The notes beneath the pieces are model-generated. The model was given only the letters and a program-made list of their open reading frames with translations, was not told the origin of the DNA and ran no database searches. Position numbers and translations under genes: made by a program. DNA of 64,000 bases from an uncultured Candidatus Melainabacteria bacterium (GTDB lineage Bacteria > Cyanobacteriota > Vampirovibrionia > Gastranaerophilales > Gastranaerophilaceae): NCBI GenBank assembly GCA_934754505.1, contig CAKVIE010000002.1:1-64000 (forward strand), in the 5' to 3' direction. Shown here piece after piece: positions 30,324 to 39,223 of this stretch. Position 1 is the first letter of the stretch; each line of letters starts with the position of its first letter.

Positions 30324-31182
30324 AGTCCTTCTCCTCTTCTATTTGTATCCAATTTGCAGGAATTGTGTCCCATTCGCCGTGTTGATTATCTAAATGCCAT
30401 TTTTGGGGGGCAATAACGATTTTGTCAGGATTATTGTTAAGCCAAGCACCCCACCAGGAAAAAGTTGAATTTGCAATAATGTTGTGTTTGCAGTTTTTCA
30501 TTAATTCAAGGTCTAAATAACCATTATTTGCACTGTTTATGTTTACAATTTTGTATGAACTTTTGATGTTTAAATTGTTTTTTACCCAATCTGTATCATC
30601 TGAGAAAATAAAGAAATACGGATTTTTAACTTTTGTTGAAATAAGATTGATTGCTTTTTCGTAATAGTTCACCCCGCATAAAAAATGGACATTTGAATGC
30701 TTTACATAATCACCACGTCTGATATGTATAGAAATTGAATTCGGTTGTTCTTTTATTTCTTTTAACATATTAAAATTTTCATAATTTAAAGGGTTTTTAA
30801 CAGAAAAATCTTTTATAATTTGTTCTCGTTTATCTGCAAAATATTTTTCTGTCTGAAAATAGCCTTCAAAAATGCCTTCTTTATTCAATAATTCAGGCTG
30901 AAATACATTGATGAGTTGTTCGTATATAAAATTTTTGTATTTTGGAATGTTAAAAATATTCCTGATAAATTTGGGGTATAAATTCGCTTCTTTCTTTATT
31001 CTTACAAGTTTTACATCGGCATTAAAATTATCAAGTTCATAGATTCTTTGTGTAGCATTCTTTTTGGTTTTAACTTCGTCAAACCAAGAAATATCGTATA
31101 AAACATCTTTTCCTAAAACTTGCCCAAATGCATATTGAAACATCTGATTTCCAAGTCCGCCCATTAATCTGACTATTTTCAC
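30310..31182 (-). CDS. GT11 alpha-1,2-fucosyltransferase-like protein
   Basis: 290 residues, full length for bacterial GT11. It begins KIVRLMGGLGNQMFQYAFG (family N-terminal motif). It also has SIHIRRGDYV (GDP-fucose binding), YFIFSDDTDWVKNNL and NSTFSWWGAWLN. It transfers fucose from GDP-fucose, usually alpha-1,2 to galactose. It lies within the tightly packed minus-strand operon, with 2 bp to the upstream GT2 gene and overlap with GT10. Acceptor specificity is unknown. Confidence 0.94.
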   Translation of the reverse strand: MKIVRLMGGLGNQMFQYAFGQVLGKDVLYDISWFDEVKTKKNATQRIYELDNFNADVKLVRIKKEANLYPKFIRNIFNIPKYKNFIYEQLINVFQPELLNKEGIFEGYFQTEKYFADKREQIIKDFSVKNPLNYENFNMLKEIKEQPNSISIHIRRGDYVKHSNVHFLCGVNYYEKAINLISTKVKNPYFFIFSDDTDWVKNNLNIKSSYKIVNINSANNGYLDLELMKNCKHNIIANSTFSWWGAWLNNNPDKIVIAPQKWHLDNQHGEWDTIPANWIQIEEEKDFANI

Positions 31183-31184
31183 TC

Positions 31185-32207
31185 TTAAATTATCCTTTTT
31201 AATTTAAAATTTAATCCCAAAAATCTTACAATTTTGTATGTTTTGCCGTGTTCTGTTCTGTTTTTTACGCAAAAAATGTTTTCCCAAAAAGAAAAACGAT
31301 CCTTTCCTATTTGTTGGTAGTATTTTGGAGTTAGAACGGTTTTGCATTTTTCTAAATATAGTTTTGCACTTTCTTTTGGAATTCTTGAAAATCCATAATA
31401 AAGCACATCAAATTTATATTTTTCAAAATCTTCTTTTAATTCCGTATATAAATTTTTTTTATTCAAAAAGTCGGTCAAATATTCTATAATATCAAACAAA
31501 CAAAAGTTCTTATCTGATGCCTGATGAATGGTAGAGCCTGCTCTTATTCTGTAATGGTAAAAAGGAATATCAACATAACAAACTTTGTCTGTACTTAATA
31601 AACAAAAAATCGAAAATGCCACATCTTCTGCTATTGAGGCATTTGGTATCCTTAAATTGTTTTTATTTAAAAATTCTCTGGAATAAACTTTGTTCCAAAG
31701 TGCTAATGGAATATGAAAAAGTCCGTCTTTAAAATCTTTCCAACTGAAAAATCTGTTTTTTATCAAATCATAGTTGAATTTTTGATAAGCAATTTCCAAA
31801 AGACTTATTTCTTTTTCTTTTTTTCGCTTATTTCCATCGTAAAACTGCAAACAATCAAATTGAACAATATCTGTTAAATATGTCTGAAAATTTGTATATA
31901 AAATTTCAAGCATATCCAAATCAATCCAATCGTCAGGGTCAACAAAGGCAATATATTCACCTGTTGCTAATTCTATTCCTTTGTTTCTTGCTGCACCTTG
32001 TCCTTGATTTTTTTGAGAAAAAATAACAAAACGGTTATCTTTTTGAGCATATTTATTTAAAATTTCAAGAGAATTATCGGTAGAACCGTCGTTTATACAA
32101 ATTATTTCAATGTCTTTTAAAGATTGATTGACAATGCTTTTAAGACATTCGTCCAGATATTTTTCTACATTATGAACAGGTAATATTACTGAAAATTTTG
32201 GCATCAT
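31185..32207 (-). CDS. GT2 family glycosyltransferase
   Basis: 340 residues with a GT-A fold. FSVILPVHNVEKYLDECL, IICINDGSTDNSLEIL, ARNKGIELATGEYIAFVDPDDWID (DxD motif) are classic GT2. The C-terminal ~200 residues are specific and shared with capsule and LPS transferases. It probably adds a hexose or HexNAc to the same glycan as the fucosyltransferases. The start codon overlaps the preceding gene's stop by 4 bp. Confidence 0.93.
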   Translation of the reverse strand: MMPKFSVILPVHNVEKYLDECLKSIVNQSLKDIEIICINDGSTDNSLEILNKYAQKDNRFVIFSQKNQGQGAARNKGIELATGEYIAFVDPDDWIDLDMLEILYTNFQTYLTDIVQFDCLQFYDGNKRKKEKEISLLEIAYQKFNYDLIKNRFFSWKDFKDGLFHIPLALWNKVYSREFLNKNNLRIPNASIAEDVAFSIFCLLSTDKVCYVDIPFYHYRIRAGSTIHQASDKNFCLFDIIEYLTDFLNKKNLYTELKEDFEKYKFDVLYYGFSRIPKESAKLYLEKCKTVLTPKYYQQIGKDRFSFWENIFCVKNRTEHGKTYKIVRFLGLNFKLKRII

Positions 32208-32641
32208 AAACTCCCTGCAAAATGATGCGATTGCAGTCTGTCATCATAATCAGCCCATTCTGATTTTTCCAAAGTTAAAAATATTTTTTCACAAACTTCC
32301 TCAACACTAATGTCTGCACAAAAAATATTCTCTTTTATTGTTGTCGAACTCTCTGTTTGACTTGATTTTTCTAATATTTCTAATTCTTTTTTTTCGTTGA
32401 ATATTATCGTCCAATCTACAAATTGATTGTCAAAAATCGACAAAAGGTTTTGTGGAATTTCTATTGCAAAATAATTTGAATATTTATTTAGGTGCTTTGA
32501 AAGGCTTTGAAGAAATAAATTTTCGGATTTGTCATAACACGAAGATTTAATTACAATTGTTTTTTTCTTGCAAAATTTTTTTTGAATAAATAGCGAAAAA
32601 CACATTAAATAAGACATTAATTTTTTCATTAAACCGACCAT
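32204..32641 (-). CDS. Hypothetical protein of the glycan operon
   Basis: 145 residues. A hydrophobic, basic N-terminus (LMSYLMCFSLFIQKKFCKKK) could be a membrane anchor or uncleaved signal. The rest is soluble, with an alternating hydrophobic pattern, and the end is DDRLQSHHFAGSL. I recognise no family. It lies 2 bp after the SGNH gene and overlaps GT2 by 4 bp, so it belongs to the operon and is likely to act on the same glycan. Confidence 0.6.
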   Translation of the reverse strand: MVGLMKKLMSYLMCFSLFIQKKFCKKKTIVIKSSCYDKSENLFLQSLSKHLNKYSNYFAIEIPQNLLSIFDNQFVDWTIIFNEKKELEILEKSSQTESSTTIKENIFCADISVEEVCEKIFLTLEKSEWADYDDRLQSHHFAGSL

Positions 32642-32643
32642 TT

Positions 32644-33423
32644 CTATTCAAGAACTGCAAAAATTTTATCTGCAATAATGTTCATTGCTTTATCACCTGG
32701 GTGTCTTGCAACTCCGTTTGCATCAATTTCGTGTTGATTTCCGTCATCATCAAAAACAATTGTGCCTATTCCTGCGTTTAATTTTTCATCTTGAAGTTCA
32801 CTTAAATCAACAAAAGCAAGATTGTTGTTTTGGCATAATTCTTTTTTTGCGTTTTCAACTTCTTTGTTTTCCCAATATTGTCCGACAACTGCAATTTGTG
32901 CATCAGGAGATTGTTTCTTTAAATAATTTATTAAATCTTGAAAATCTACTTTGATTGTAGATTTGTCAAAAACATTTTCACCTAACTGAATTACTATGTA
33001 ATCATATTTTAAATCCATTGCAGGTTGTAATAATTGCAAGGTTTCTGCCCTGTCATGCGACATTGCTTCCCAATAGAAAAATTGAGCAATTTTTAATCTT
33101 AAATTGTATTTTTCACTCAACATTTTTGAAGTTTGATGTACATAATCCTTTTCTTTTTTGGAAGCCGCCATTCCCCAATGCCCCCACCAACTCGAAAATG
33201 TTTCATGCCAAGTAATAGAATTACCAATGAATAAAATATTTTTAGTCGGAGCAAGTTTGTTTTGACAATTGATTGTTTCTTCAAATATCGGAATGCTTGT
33301 AACAACTTTTGTTTCTATAATTCTTGTCTTTTTAGTTGCCATAATGCATAGAACAATAATTAATGCACAAATTATAATTGTTTGAATTATCAATAATATT
33401 TTTATGTTTAAAAACTTTTTCAT
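32644..33423 (-). CDS. Membrane-anchored SGNH hydrolase-like protein
   Basis: 259 residues. The N-terminal helix (about 9-30) is a membrane anchor or signal. The SGNH blocks are visible: NILFIGNSITW (block I Ser in GNS), IVIQLGEN (block III Asn), and RHPGDKAM near the end, a variant of the D-x-x-H block. This would be a periplasmic esterase or acyltransferase, perhaps editing O-acetyl groups on the glycan. It is the first gene of the island operon, just downstream of the operator-bearing promoter. Confidence 0.82.
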   Translation of the reverse strand: MKKFLNIKILLIIQTIIICALIIVLCIMATKKTRIIETKVVTSIPIFEETINCQNKLAPTKNILFIGNSITWHETFSSWWGHWGMAASKKEKDYVHQTSKMLSEKYNLRLKIAQFFYWEAMSHDRAETLQLLQPAMDLKYDYIVIQLGENVFDKSTIKVDFQDLINYLKKQSPDAQIAVVGQYWENKEVENAKKELCQNNNLAFVDLSELQDEKLNAGIGTIVFDDDGNQHEIDANGVARHPGDKAMNIIADKIFAVLE

Positions 33424-33490
33424 ATTTTCCTGTTCTAAAAATTACTTTATAGGTATTTTTTTTTGTTAAATCTACCTATTTTCGAAAAAC

Positions 33491-33529
33491 ATGTTACCCC
33501 ATGGGTAATATATTTGTCAATACTTACCC
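33491..33529 (-). promoter_or_regulatory. Island promoter with XRE operator
   Basis: On the minus strand a -35 TTGACA (33520-33515) faces a -10 TAACAT (33496-33491) at 18 bp. An inverted repeat TTACCC-CAT-GGGTAA (33494-33508) fills the spacer and a third TTACCC half-site lies at 33524-33529. A repressor bound here would block the glycan operon. Confidence 0.7.
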
Positions 33530-33586
33530 AAAATACCATTTAAATATATTCAAAATATTAATATCCTTTTTATTAAGGAGAAAGAA

Positions 33587-33910
33587 ATGGCTAATATAAA
33601 AAAATTATTCGGATTAAAAATAAAAGAATTGAGAAAAAAACATTTGTTTACTCAAGCAAACTTGGCAGAATTAGTGAATGTTGATGACAAACATATAAGT
33701 TGTATCGAAAGCGGTAAAAATTTTCCTTCTCCCGACTTGATAGAACGATTAGCAGTAGCTTTGAATGTTGAGCCGAAAGACTTTTTTGAATTTTATTACT
33801 TGCAAGATGAGGTTGATTTAAAAAAAGATATAATCAAAATGATAGACAATTTGTCGAATGAGGAATTATCTCTTGTTCACAAATTTATCAGAACCTTTAT
33901 ACTGAAATAA
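33587..33910 (+). CDS. XRE-family transcriptional regulator
   Basis: 107 residues. Residues about 7-65 form a Cro/CI-type helix-turn-helix (IKELRKKHLFTQANLAEL, then HISCIESGKNFPSPDLIERL). The C-terminal ~40 residues look like a helical dimerisation element. AAGGAG lies upstream of the ATG. It is divergent from the glycan operon and shares its control region. The TTACCC inverted repeat there is the obvious candidate operator for auto- and operon regulation (inference). Confidence 0.92.
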   Translation: MANIKKLFGLKIKELRKKHLFTQANLAELVNVDDKHISCIESGKNFPSPDLIERLAVALNVEPKDFFEFYYLQDEVDLKKDIIKMIDNLSNEELSLVHKFIRTFILK

Positions 33911-33967
33911 AAAAGGTTATTTTCTCTGATATTTACCAAAAAAAGACCTTCATAACTGTCTTGATAT

Positions 33968-34110
33968 GCGATGTGATAACTTTGCTCGGTCATGACGGTG
34001 ATGAAAATATTTCAATAAATGAATGGGCTGACATTTTAAACACAATAAATTATGAATTCATTTGGCATCTAAAAGTTCGTCTTTCAAGGATTTATACAAG
34101 GTATATTTGA
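33968..34110 (+). pseudogene. alr 3'-end fragment (right direct repeat)
   Basis: Copy of the last ~44 codons of alr (25524-25656), aligned without gaps over 133 bp (33968-34100). The frame is still open but the ending is changed: the fragment reads through to a TGA at 34108. It has no start or promoter of its own. Seven of the eight substitutions are consistent with drift, mostly C to T or G to A. Confidence 0.9.
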
Positions 34111-34175
34111 GCGAAAATCATGTTTTTGAAATCCGGTCAAATACAAAAAAATTTTGCAATCTTAACACCAAATTA

Positions 34176-34204
34176 CTGACCCAAAGTCAATGACTTCGAG
34201 TCAG
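34176..34204. other. 29-bp dyad symmetry
   Basis: Inner AAGTCA-a-TGACTT and outer CTGAC/GTCAG arms share one centre (34190) with 3x3 non-pairing bases between. There is no T-run, so it is not a classical terminator. It may be an operator or recombination-associated site near the right island boundary. Confidence 0.5.
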
Positions 34205-34235
34205 CATTGTGTTACAAAAGAGTAATATATGTAAA

Positions 34236-36986
34236 TTAAGGTAATTCTATTTTTAAATTACTGCCTGATTGGGTTTTGGTAACAAGAATTTTTTTATCGA
34301 TTTTTTCTCTAAGTTCTGCAACATGAGAAATTATACCGATTAAGGTCTTATTTCCCGACAAGTCCATCAGTGTCCTCATCGTTTGTTCCAAAGATTCGGG
34401 GTCAAGCGAGCCAAAGCCTTCATCTATAAACATCGTATCAATTTGTACGCCGCCTGCCTTTTGCTGAACAATATCCGACAAGCCTAAAGATAGTGCCAAT
34501 GCGGCTTTAAAAGATTCGCCGCCTGACAAAGTCGAAACTTCTCTCGATTTTGCCGTGTAATAATCGTAAACGTCCAAATCCAACCCTGTTTTGGTATTTC
34601 CGCCTTTTTGAAGATTTCTGCGAAGTTCAAATTGCGAAGATGTCATTTCTCTAAATCTTTTGTTTGCTGCTTCGATAATTTCTTCAAAAAATGTTGAAAG
34701 TATGTAGTTTTCAAAGGTTATTTTTTGTTTTCCGCCCGTCAAATTTCCGTTTGCAGTACGATTTATGCTATCAAGCATTTCAACATCGGAAGATATATCT
34801 TGAAAGTTTTTATCCAATTTTTTAATATCCGATAAAAGCTCGCTGTTATTCGAATGCCTGCTGTAAATTTCTGTTTTTTCGGCAGAAAGTGCCTGCTTTT
34901 TCTGTTCTTTTTCTTCTTTTTCGGATTTTAATTTAGCAATATCAACGATTTTTGTGTTTTCTAACTTCGCATCAAGCTGCTCAATTTGTCCTTTTTTATT
35001 TTGTAACTCTACTAAACTGTCATTTTTAGCCTTTTCTGCCGCTTCTAAATCATCTTTCATTTTTTTCAATTTATCTTGCGTTGAAGATAAAACTTTTTTA
35101 ACATCTTCTATCGATTTATATTCAAGTTTTGACTTCTTTTCCTCGATAGTTGCCTCAATAGCGGCTATTTGAGATTCATAATCATTGATTTCTTTTTTTG
35201 TTTTCTCGATTTTTTCATCTTCTTCTTTTTTAAATTTATCAAAATCAGCCAATCTCTTTTGCAAATCTTTTTTCTCTTTTTGCTGATTTTTCAATAAGAC
35301 AAGCTGTTTTTCCAAACTATCTTTATTTTGTGAATTTTCGGAAATTGCGTTTTCAAGTTTTTCTTCAAATCCGATTAAATTCTCGATTTTAAGAGTTTCA
35401 TTTTTCAAAAGCTGTTTTTCCAAAGACTCTGTGTTCGATTTTAATTTATTGAGTTTTTCAGATTTATCAAGAGAATTTTTTTGAGCAATTTCAGCATCCT
35501 TTTTAGATTTTTCGACATCTTCTCTGCTGAGTACATCAGCCGTAAGTTTTGCTTTTTTCGGGTGATGAACAGCACCGCAGACAGGACATTCGTCGCCGTC
35601 TTTCAAATCCTTTGCAAGAAATCCCGCCTGATTACAAATAAATGCGTTATATTTTTCATCGGCTGTCTTTTTCAATTTCTCATAAAGATTTGCAGCTTCT
35701 TTTAACTCCGCTTCCAAATTTTCTTGATGCTGCTTTTGCTGCATATATTCGCCAAAAGTTTTCATCAAGGTTTCTAAAGAATCACCTTGGGCAAGAATTT
35801 TTTCTTGTTTATTTTCTGTATTTACAAGCTCAACATCAACATTTTCAATTTCTTTGAGTCTTTTTTCAGAATTGATTTTTTGTTCTTCTTTTTCTGCTAA
35901 ATCATCTTCACATTTTTTTAAATTTTGTTGTGATTTACTTAAAGCAGATTTTTGATTATCTCTGTCGGCTGTTTTTTTCGCAAGTTCGGCATATTCGGGA
36001 ATTGATAATTCAAGTTTAGAAATTTGAGCAGCGAGAGCTTCTCTATCCTTTTCCTGATTTTTTAATGTCTGAAGTTTTTGTTCATTCTCAAGAGATTTTT
36101 CTTCAAGATTTGGCAGCTCTGTTTTCAAAATTCCAAGAGTTTTTCTATCGTTTTCAATCAGTTCATACTCACGGATTTCTTCTGCTGATTTTTGAATTTC
36201 CTTTTCAAATTTTTCAAGTTGTTTTTCATAAATTTTCAAATTTTCATTATCAGATTTGACGTTTTCTTCAAGCATTTCAAGAAGTTTAACCAAATCATAA
36301 ATATTATTTTCAGCTTTTAATTCTGCTAATTCTTCGTTATTGGAACAATTAATTTTCTTGATATTTTCCTGCAAACGGGTTTCGATTGTTTTCTTTTCCG
36401 AGCAAGCGTTTGCAAATTCATTTTTAATTTTGTCCTGAAAAGCATTATAATAATAAGTATTGAAGATATTTCTGAAAATTTCCTCTTTATCTTTTGTCGG
36501 AGCATTTAAAAATTTTTGGAATTCGCCTTGTGCAATCATAACAATTTGAGCAAATTGCTTTTTATTAATTCCTAAAATATTTTCGATTTCAGATGTCACT
36601 TCATCAGGTCGAGAAAGGGTTTCCTTGTTCGGTTTTATCAATTCCGCTTTCTCCGATTCAGTAACTTCACGCCCGTTACGGTTAATTCTTTTATAAGCAC
36701 ATTCCCGTCTTACAAAATATTTATCCCCGTGACTCAAAAATTCAAATTCAACATAAGATTTGTTATTTTCATCTGCAAAATCACTTCTCAAAGATTGAGC
36801 ATTTCTCGCAGAACCGCTTGCAGCACCAAACAATGCATAGCTCAAAGCATCAAAAATCGTGGTTTTGCCTGCTCCTGTATCACCTGTTATCAAATATATT
36901 CCGTTTTCACCAAATTTTGTAAAATCAATTTCGGTTTTGTTCACATACGGTCCAAACGCATTTATAGTCAATTTAATCGGTTTCAT
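34236..36986 (-). CDS. sbcC: SbcC exonuclease subunit (SMC-like ATPase)
   Basis: 916 residues. The Walker A GDTGAGKTTIFDAL (about residue 34-47) is N-terminal. Two long coiled coils flank the zinc hook CPVCGAVHHP (C467, C470). The C-terminal ABC signature is LSGGESFKAALALSLGL, followed by Walker B MFIDEGFGSLD. With SbcD (Mre11 homologue) it forms the nuclease that opens hairpins and protein-blocked DNA ends. Its start overlaps the sbcD stop in a TAATG arrangement, so translation is coupled. Confidence 0.96.
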   Translation of the reverse strand: MKPIKLTINAFGPYVNKTEIDFTKFGENGIYLITGDTGAGKTTIFDALSYALFGAASGSARNAQSLRSDFADENNKSYVEFEFLSHGDKYFVRRECAYKRINRNGREVTESEKAELIKPNKETLSRPDEVTSEIENILGINKKQFAQIVMIAQGEFQKFLNAPTKDKEEIFRNIFNTYYYNAFQDKIKNEFANACSEKKTIETRLQENIKKINCSNNEELAELKAENNIYDLVKLLEMLEENVKSDNENLKIYEKQLEKFEKEIQKSAEEIREYELIENDRKTLGILKTELPNLEEKSLENEQKLQTLKNQEKDREALAAQISKLELSIPEYAELAKKTADRDNQKSALSKSQQNLKKCEDDLAEKEEQKINSEKRLKEIENVDVELVNTENKQEKILAQGDSLETLMKTFGEYMQQKQHQENLEAELKEAANLYEKLKKTADEKYNAFICNQAGFLAKDLKDGDECPVCGAVHHPKKAKLTADVLSREDVEKSKKDAEIAQKNSLDKSEKLNKLKSNTESLEKQLLKNETLKIENLIGFEEKLENAISENSQNKDSLEKQLVLLKNQQKEKKDLQKRLADFDKFKKEEDEKIEKTKKEINDYESQIAAIEATIEEKKSKLEYKSIEDVKKVLSSTQDKLKKMKDDLEAAEKAKNDSLVELQNKKGQIEQLDAKLENTKIVDIAKLKSEKEEKEQKKQALSAEKTEIYSRHSNNSELLSDIKKLDKNFQDISSDVEMLDSINRTANGNLTGGKQKITFENYILSTFFEEIIEAANKRFREMTSSQFELRRNLQKGGNTKTGLDLDVYDYYTAKSREVSTLSGGESFKAALALSLGLSDIVQQKAGGVQIDTMFIDEGFGSLDPESLEQTMRTLMDLSGNKTLIGIISHVAELREKIDKKILVTKTQSGSNLKIELP

Positions 36987-38104
36987 TACTCTTTTTCCCC
37001 CATTGATGCAAATATTTCTTCAACTTTTTCCAACTGTTTTTCCGTCATTTCCTGATTATTTTGCATTTTATAAAAATGTTTAAACAACTCAAGCGGAGAT
37101 TGATTTTCGACAGCTTTTGATTTTTCTATAATTTTATTTTCCCGAGTGTAAGCATTGTCATAAACAATTTCCATAATATTTGAAAAAATGTTTTCCAATT
37201 TGTGCTTAATATCAATTATGAAATTTTCATCTTTCAAAATAATTTTGACATAATCATCAGTCGGAGCAGATTTTTTCAAGTCCTCATAATATCCGACTAT
37301 CTCCTTCATATCCCTCAAAGGACAAAAATCTATAAATTCCATATCAAGCTGTTTGCCGTTTATATCAAGCAAAACCATTGATTTTTTATCATTTTGCTCA
37401 GAAAAAGAATACTTCAAGGGCGAACCCGAATATCTGACGGTTTGTCTGCCCATAGCCTGCGGTTTATGAATATGTCCGAGTGCAACATAATCAAAATCGT
37501 TAAAGTTCGAAACGTCAATATTATCCAGCGTTCCCAGAGAAACAGATTCCGAATCGCTCTTTTCGGGTGCTTTTCCGTTACAAGTCACAAATTGATGTGC
37601 CACCAAAATATTGGTTTTGTTTTTATCTATCGTAATGTTTTTAAGCACTGATTGCATCATTTCTTCATAACTGCCGTTTGCAAAATCAGGGTAATATGCC
37701 CTTACATCAATCGGTCTGATAAAAGGAAGAAGCCAAATGTTTACATTCTCCGAAACTGCAATAGGCTCAAGTGTTCCTGAATATTTTTTGGCAAAATAAA
37801 TGTTTTCTTTCGCCATAATGTTCGAACCGAATGCAACTCTGTAAACATTATCGTGGTTTCCGCTGACTGCGAAACAAGAAATTTTTAAATCATGAAGTTT
37901 TGATATAAAATCATCGAAACAATTCAATGCCTCGGAAGACGGATTTGTTGAGTCATAAATGTCACCTGCAATTAAAATTGCATCAACCTTTCTGCCTTTT
38001 GCAGTTTGTAATATCTGATTTAAAATGTTTTGAATGTCCTCTGACATCGAAAAACCTTTTACCTTTTTGCCGATATGTAAATCACCAATATGAAGTAATT
38101 TCAT
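36986..38104 (-). CDS. sbcD: SbcD exonuclease subunit (Mre11-like phosphoesterase)
   Basis: 372 residues. Metallophosphoesterase motifs are LHIGDLHIG, IAGDIYDSTNP, SGNHDN and ALGHIHKP. The C-terminus is the SbcC-interacting part. It is the manganese-dependent nuclease subunit of SbcCD. GGAAGGAAG precedes the ATG and TATAAT lies at 38142-38147 on the minus strand as a possible -10. Confidence 0.95.
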   Translation of the reverse strand: MKLLHIGDLHIGKKVKGFSMSEDIQNILNQILQTAKGRKVDAILIAGDIYDSTNPSSEALNCFDDFISKLHDLKISCFAVSGNHDNVYRVAFGSNIMAKENIYFAKKYSGTLEPIAVSENVNIWLLPFIRPIDVRAYYPDFANGSYEEMMQSVLKNITIDKNKTNILVAHQFVTCNGKAPEKSDSESVSLGTLDNIDVSNFNDFDYVALGHIHKPQAMGRQTVRYSGSPLKYSFSEQNDKKSMVLLDINGKQLDMEFIDFCPLRDMKEIVGYYEDLKKSAPTDDYVKIILKDENFIIDIKHKLENIFSNIMEIVYDNAYTRENKIIEKSKAVENQSPLELFKHFYKMQNNQEMTEKQLEKVEEIFASMGEKE

Positions 38105-38198
38105 TCTTCTTCCTTCCTGTTTTTCACTTGTTATTTTTATTATAAATCATATATGTGTCATTTTTGGACATGTTTTTTTAAATGTTTAGGATTTTTTT

Positions 38199-38310
38199 TG
38201 ATTGCCACGGGCAACAAGTTGCCTTTCAGTTTAGTTAATCGACTTTAATTTTTAAGTATTCTGAATGGATTGCCACGAAAATCAAAGATTTTCTCGCAAT
38301 GACATTTTTA
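38199..38310 (-). repeat. Dispersed hairpin repeat, copy B
   Basis: The same composite as copy A in reverse orientation: GGCAACAAGTTGCC hairpin, A+T spacer, then GATTGCCACG...CTCGCAATGAC arms. The inner stem is GAAAATC/GATTTTC here, different from copy A but still self-complementary. Confidence 0.7.
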
Positions 38311-38332
38311 TTCGACGTAACCTTTTCTGTTG

Positions 38333-38521
38333 TCATTCCGAATTTATTTCGGAATCTGTTTCTGAGATGCTGAAACAGTCTTGGATTAATCGGGTACTCG
38401 TTTTTCTCTGCTTCGCTCTCGGTTTTTACCCTGTTGCTCAGCCGAAAAACTCCTACTTACGGGCTAGGTTCGTTTCACTCACACGGCGCCCTACCGATAA
38501 TCCGCAGTTCAGCATGACGTA
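38333..38521. repeat. Mosaic of short inverted repeats
   Basis: A noncoding stretch beginning ATTCCGAA/TTCGGAAT, followed by CTGTTTC/GAAACAG and other short complementary pieces, ending in CAGTTCAGCATGACG. Together with copy B it fills the 38.15-38.64 kb spacer. It looks like remnants of a second repeat family. The short ORF it contains is an artefact. Confidence 0.5.
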
Positions 38522-38638
38522 AAATTATTTTTTTCACTTTGCACTACGCAAATCCGCTTCTCGCAATAACATAAAAAAGTCGTCATCACAAAAAAAACAA
38601 AGCAAATCAAACTATCGCAATACCCTAATAAACAAAAA

Positions 38639-39223
38639 CTATTTTTTATAATTTTCGATATAAAAATCCATTTTTTTCAAAACATCATCTGTATATCTGT
38701 TTGTCATCTTTGAAAACGGAAAAACGTCTGTTTGTAACTGTCTTGAAAAACTTGAAACAGTTTTTTGCAATGCATTTTTTGAAATCTCGTCAATCTTTAC
38801 TGCCAAACCAAAATACGGCAGCTGATTAAACTTTATCCACTCAGACATCTGCAAATCATTCTTTTGCGGTTCATGCCTTGAATCAATAAAATGTATCAAC
38901 GAAACAATTTCTTTTCGATTTAACAAATATTCTTCAAGATTTTTCTGCCACTCACGCTGCATTTTATCCGAAACACTCGCATATCCGTACCCGGGTAAAT
39001 CTGCAATGACAAAAGAATTATTTATCAAAAACAAATTAATTAATCTTGTTTTCCCCGGCTTATTCGAGGTTTTTGCAAGCGAAAAATTATTGCAAATCGC
39101 ATTGATAAATGACGATTTACCAACATTTGAACGCCCTATCAACGCAAATTCCGGCAAGTTGAACGTCGGACACTCTTTAAGCGAAGGTGCGCTCGTTATA
39201 AATTTCGCTGACTTGATTTTCAT
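38639..39223 (-). CDS. engB: Ribosome biogenesis GTPase EngB (YsxC)
   Basis: 194 residues, the family's normal size. GTPase motifs are GRSNVGKSSFINA (G1), KPGKTRLINLF (G2), DLPGYGYA (G3), and a late SK-N region (VKIDEISKNA). The protein acts in 50S assembly. I start it at the ATG at 39223 after GAAGAAG. An upstream GTG at 39250 would add nine non-homologous residues. The start overlaps the end of the 91-residue gene by 47 bp. Confidence 0.95.
   Translation of the reverse strand: MKIKSAKFITSAPSLKECPTFNLPEFALIGRSNVGKSSFINAICNNFSLAKTSNKPGKTRLINLFLINNSFVIADLPGYGYASVSDKMQREWQKNLEEYLLNRKEIVSLIHFIDSRHEPQKNDLQMSEWIKFNQLPYFGLAVKIDEISKNALQKTVSSFSRQLQTDVFPFSKMTNRYTDDVLKKMDFYIENYKK

Noticed and set aside
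25661..33967. Idea that the island is a prophage or integrative element with its own integrase
   Set aside because: No integrase, transposase or phage gene is present between the repeats; only glycan genes and a regulator.
38265..38522. 85-codon frame in the repeat spacer
   Set aside because: Consists wholly of inverted-repeat sequence; same for the frame at 62281-62703.
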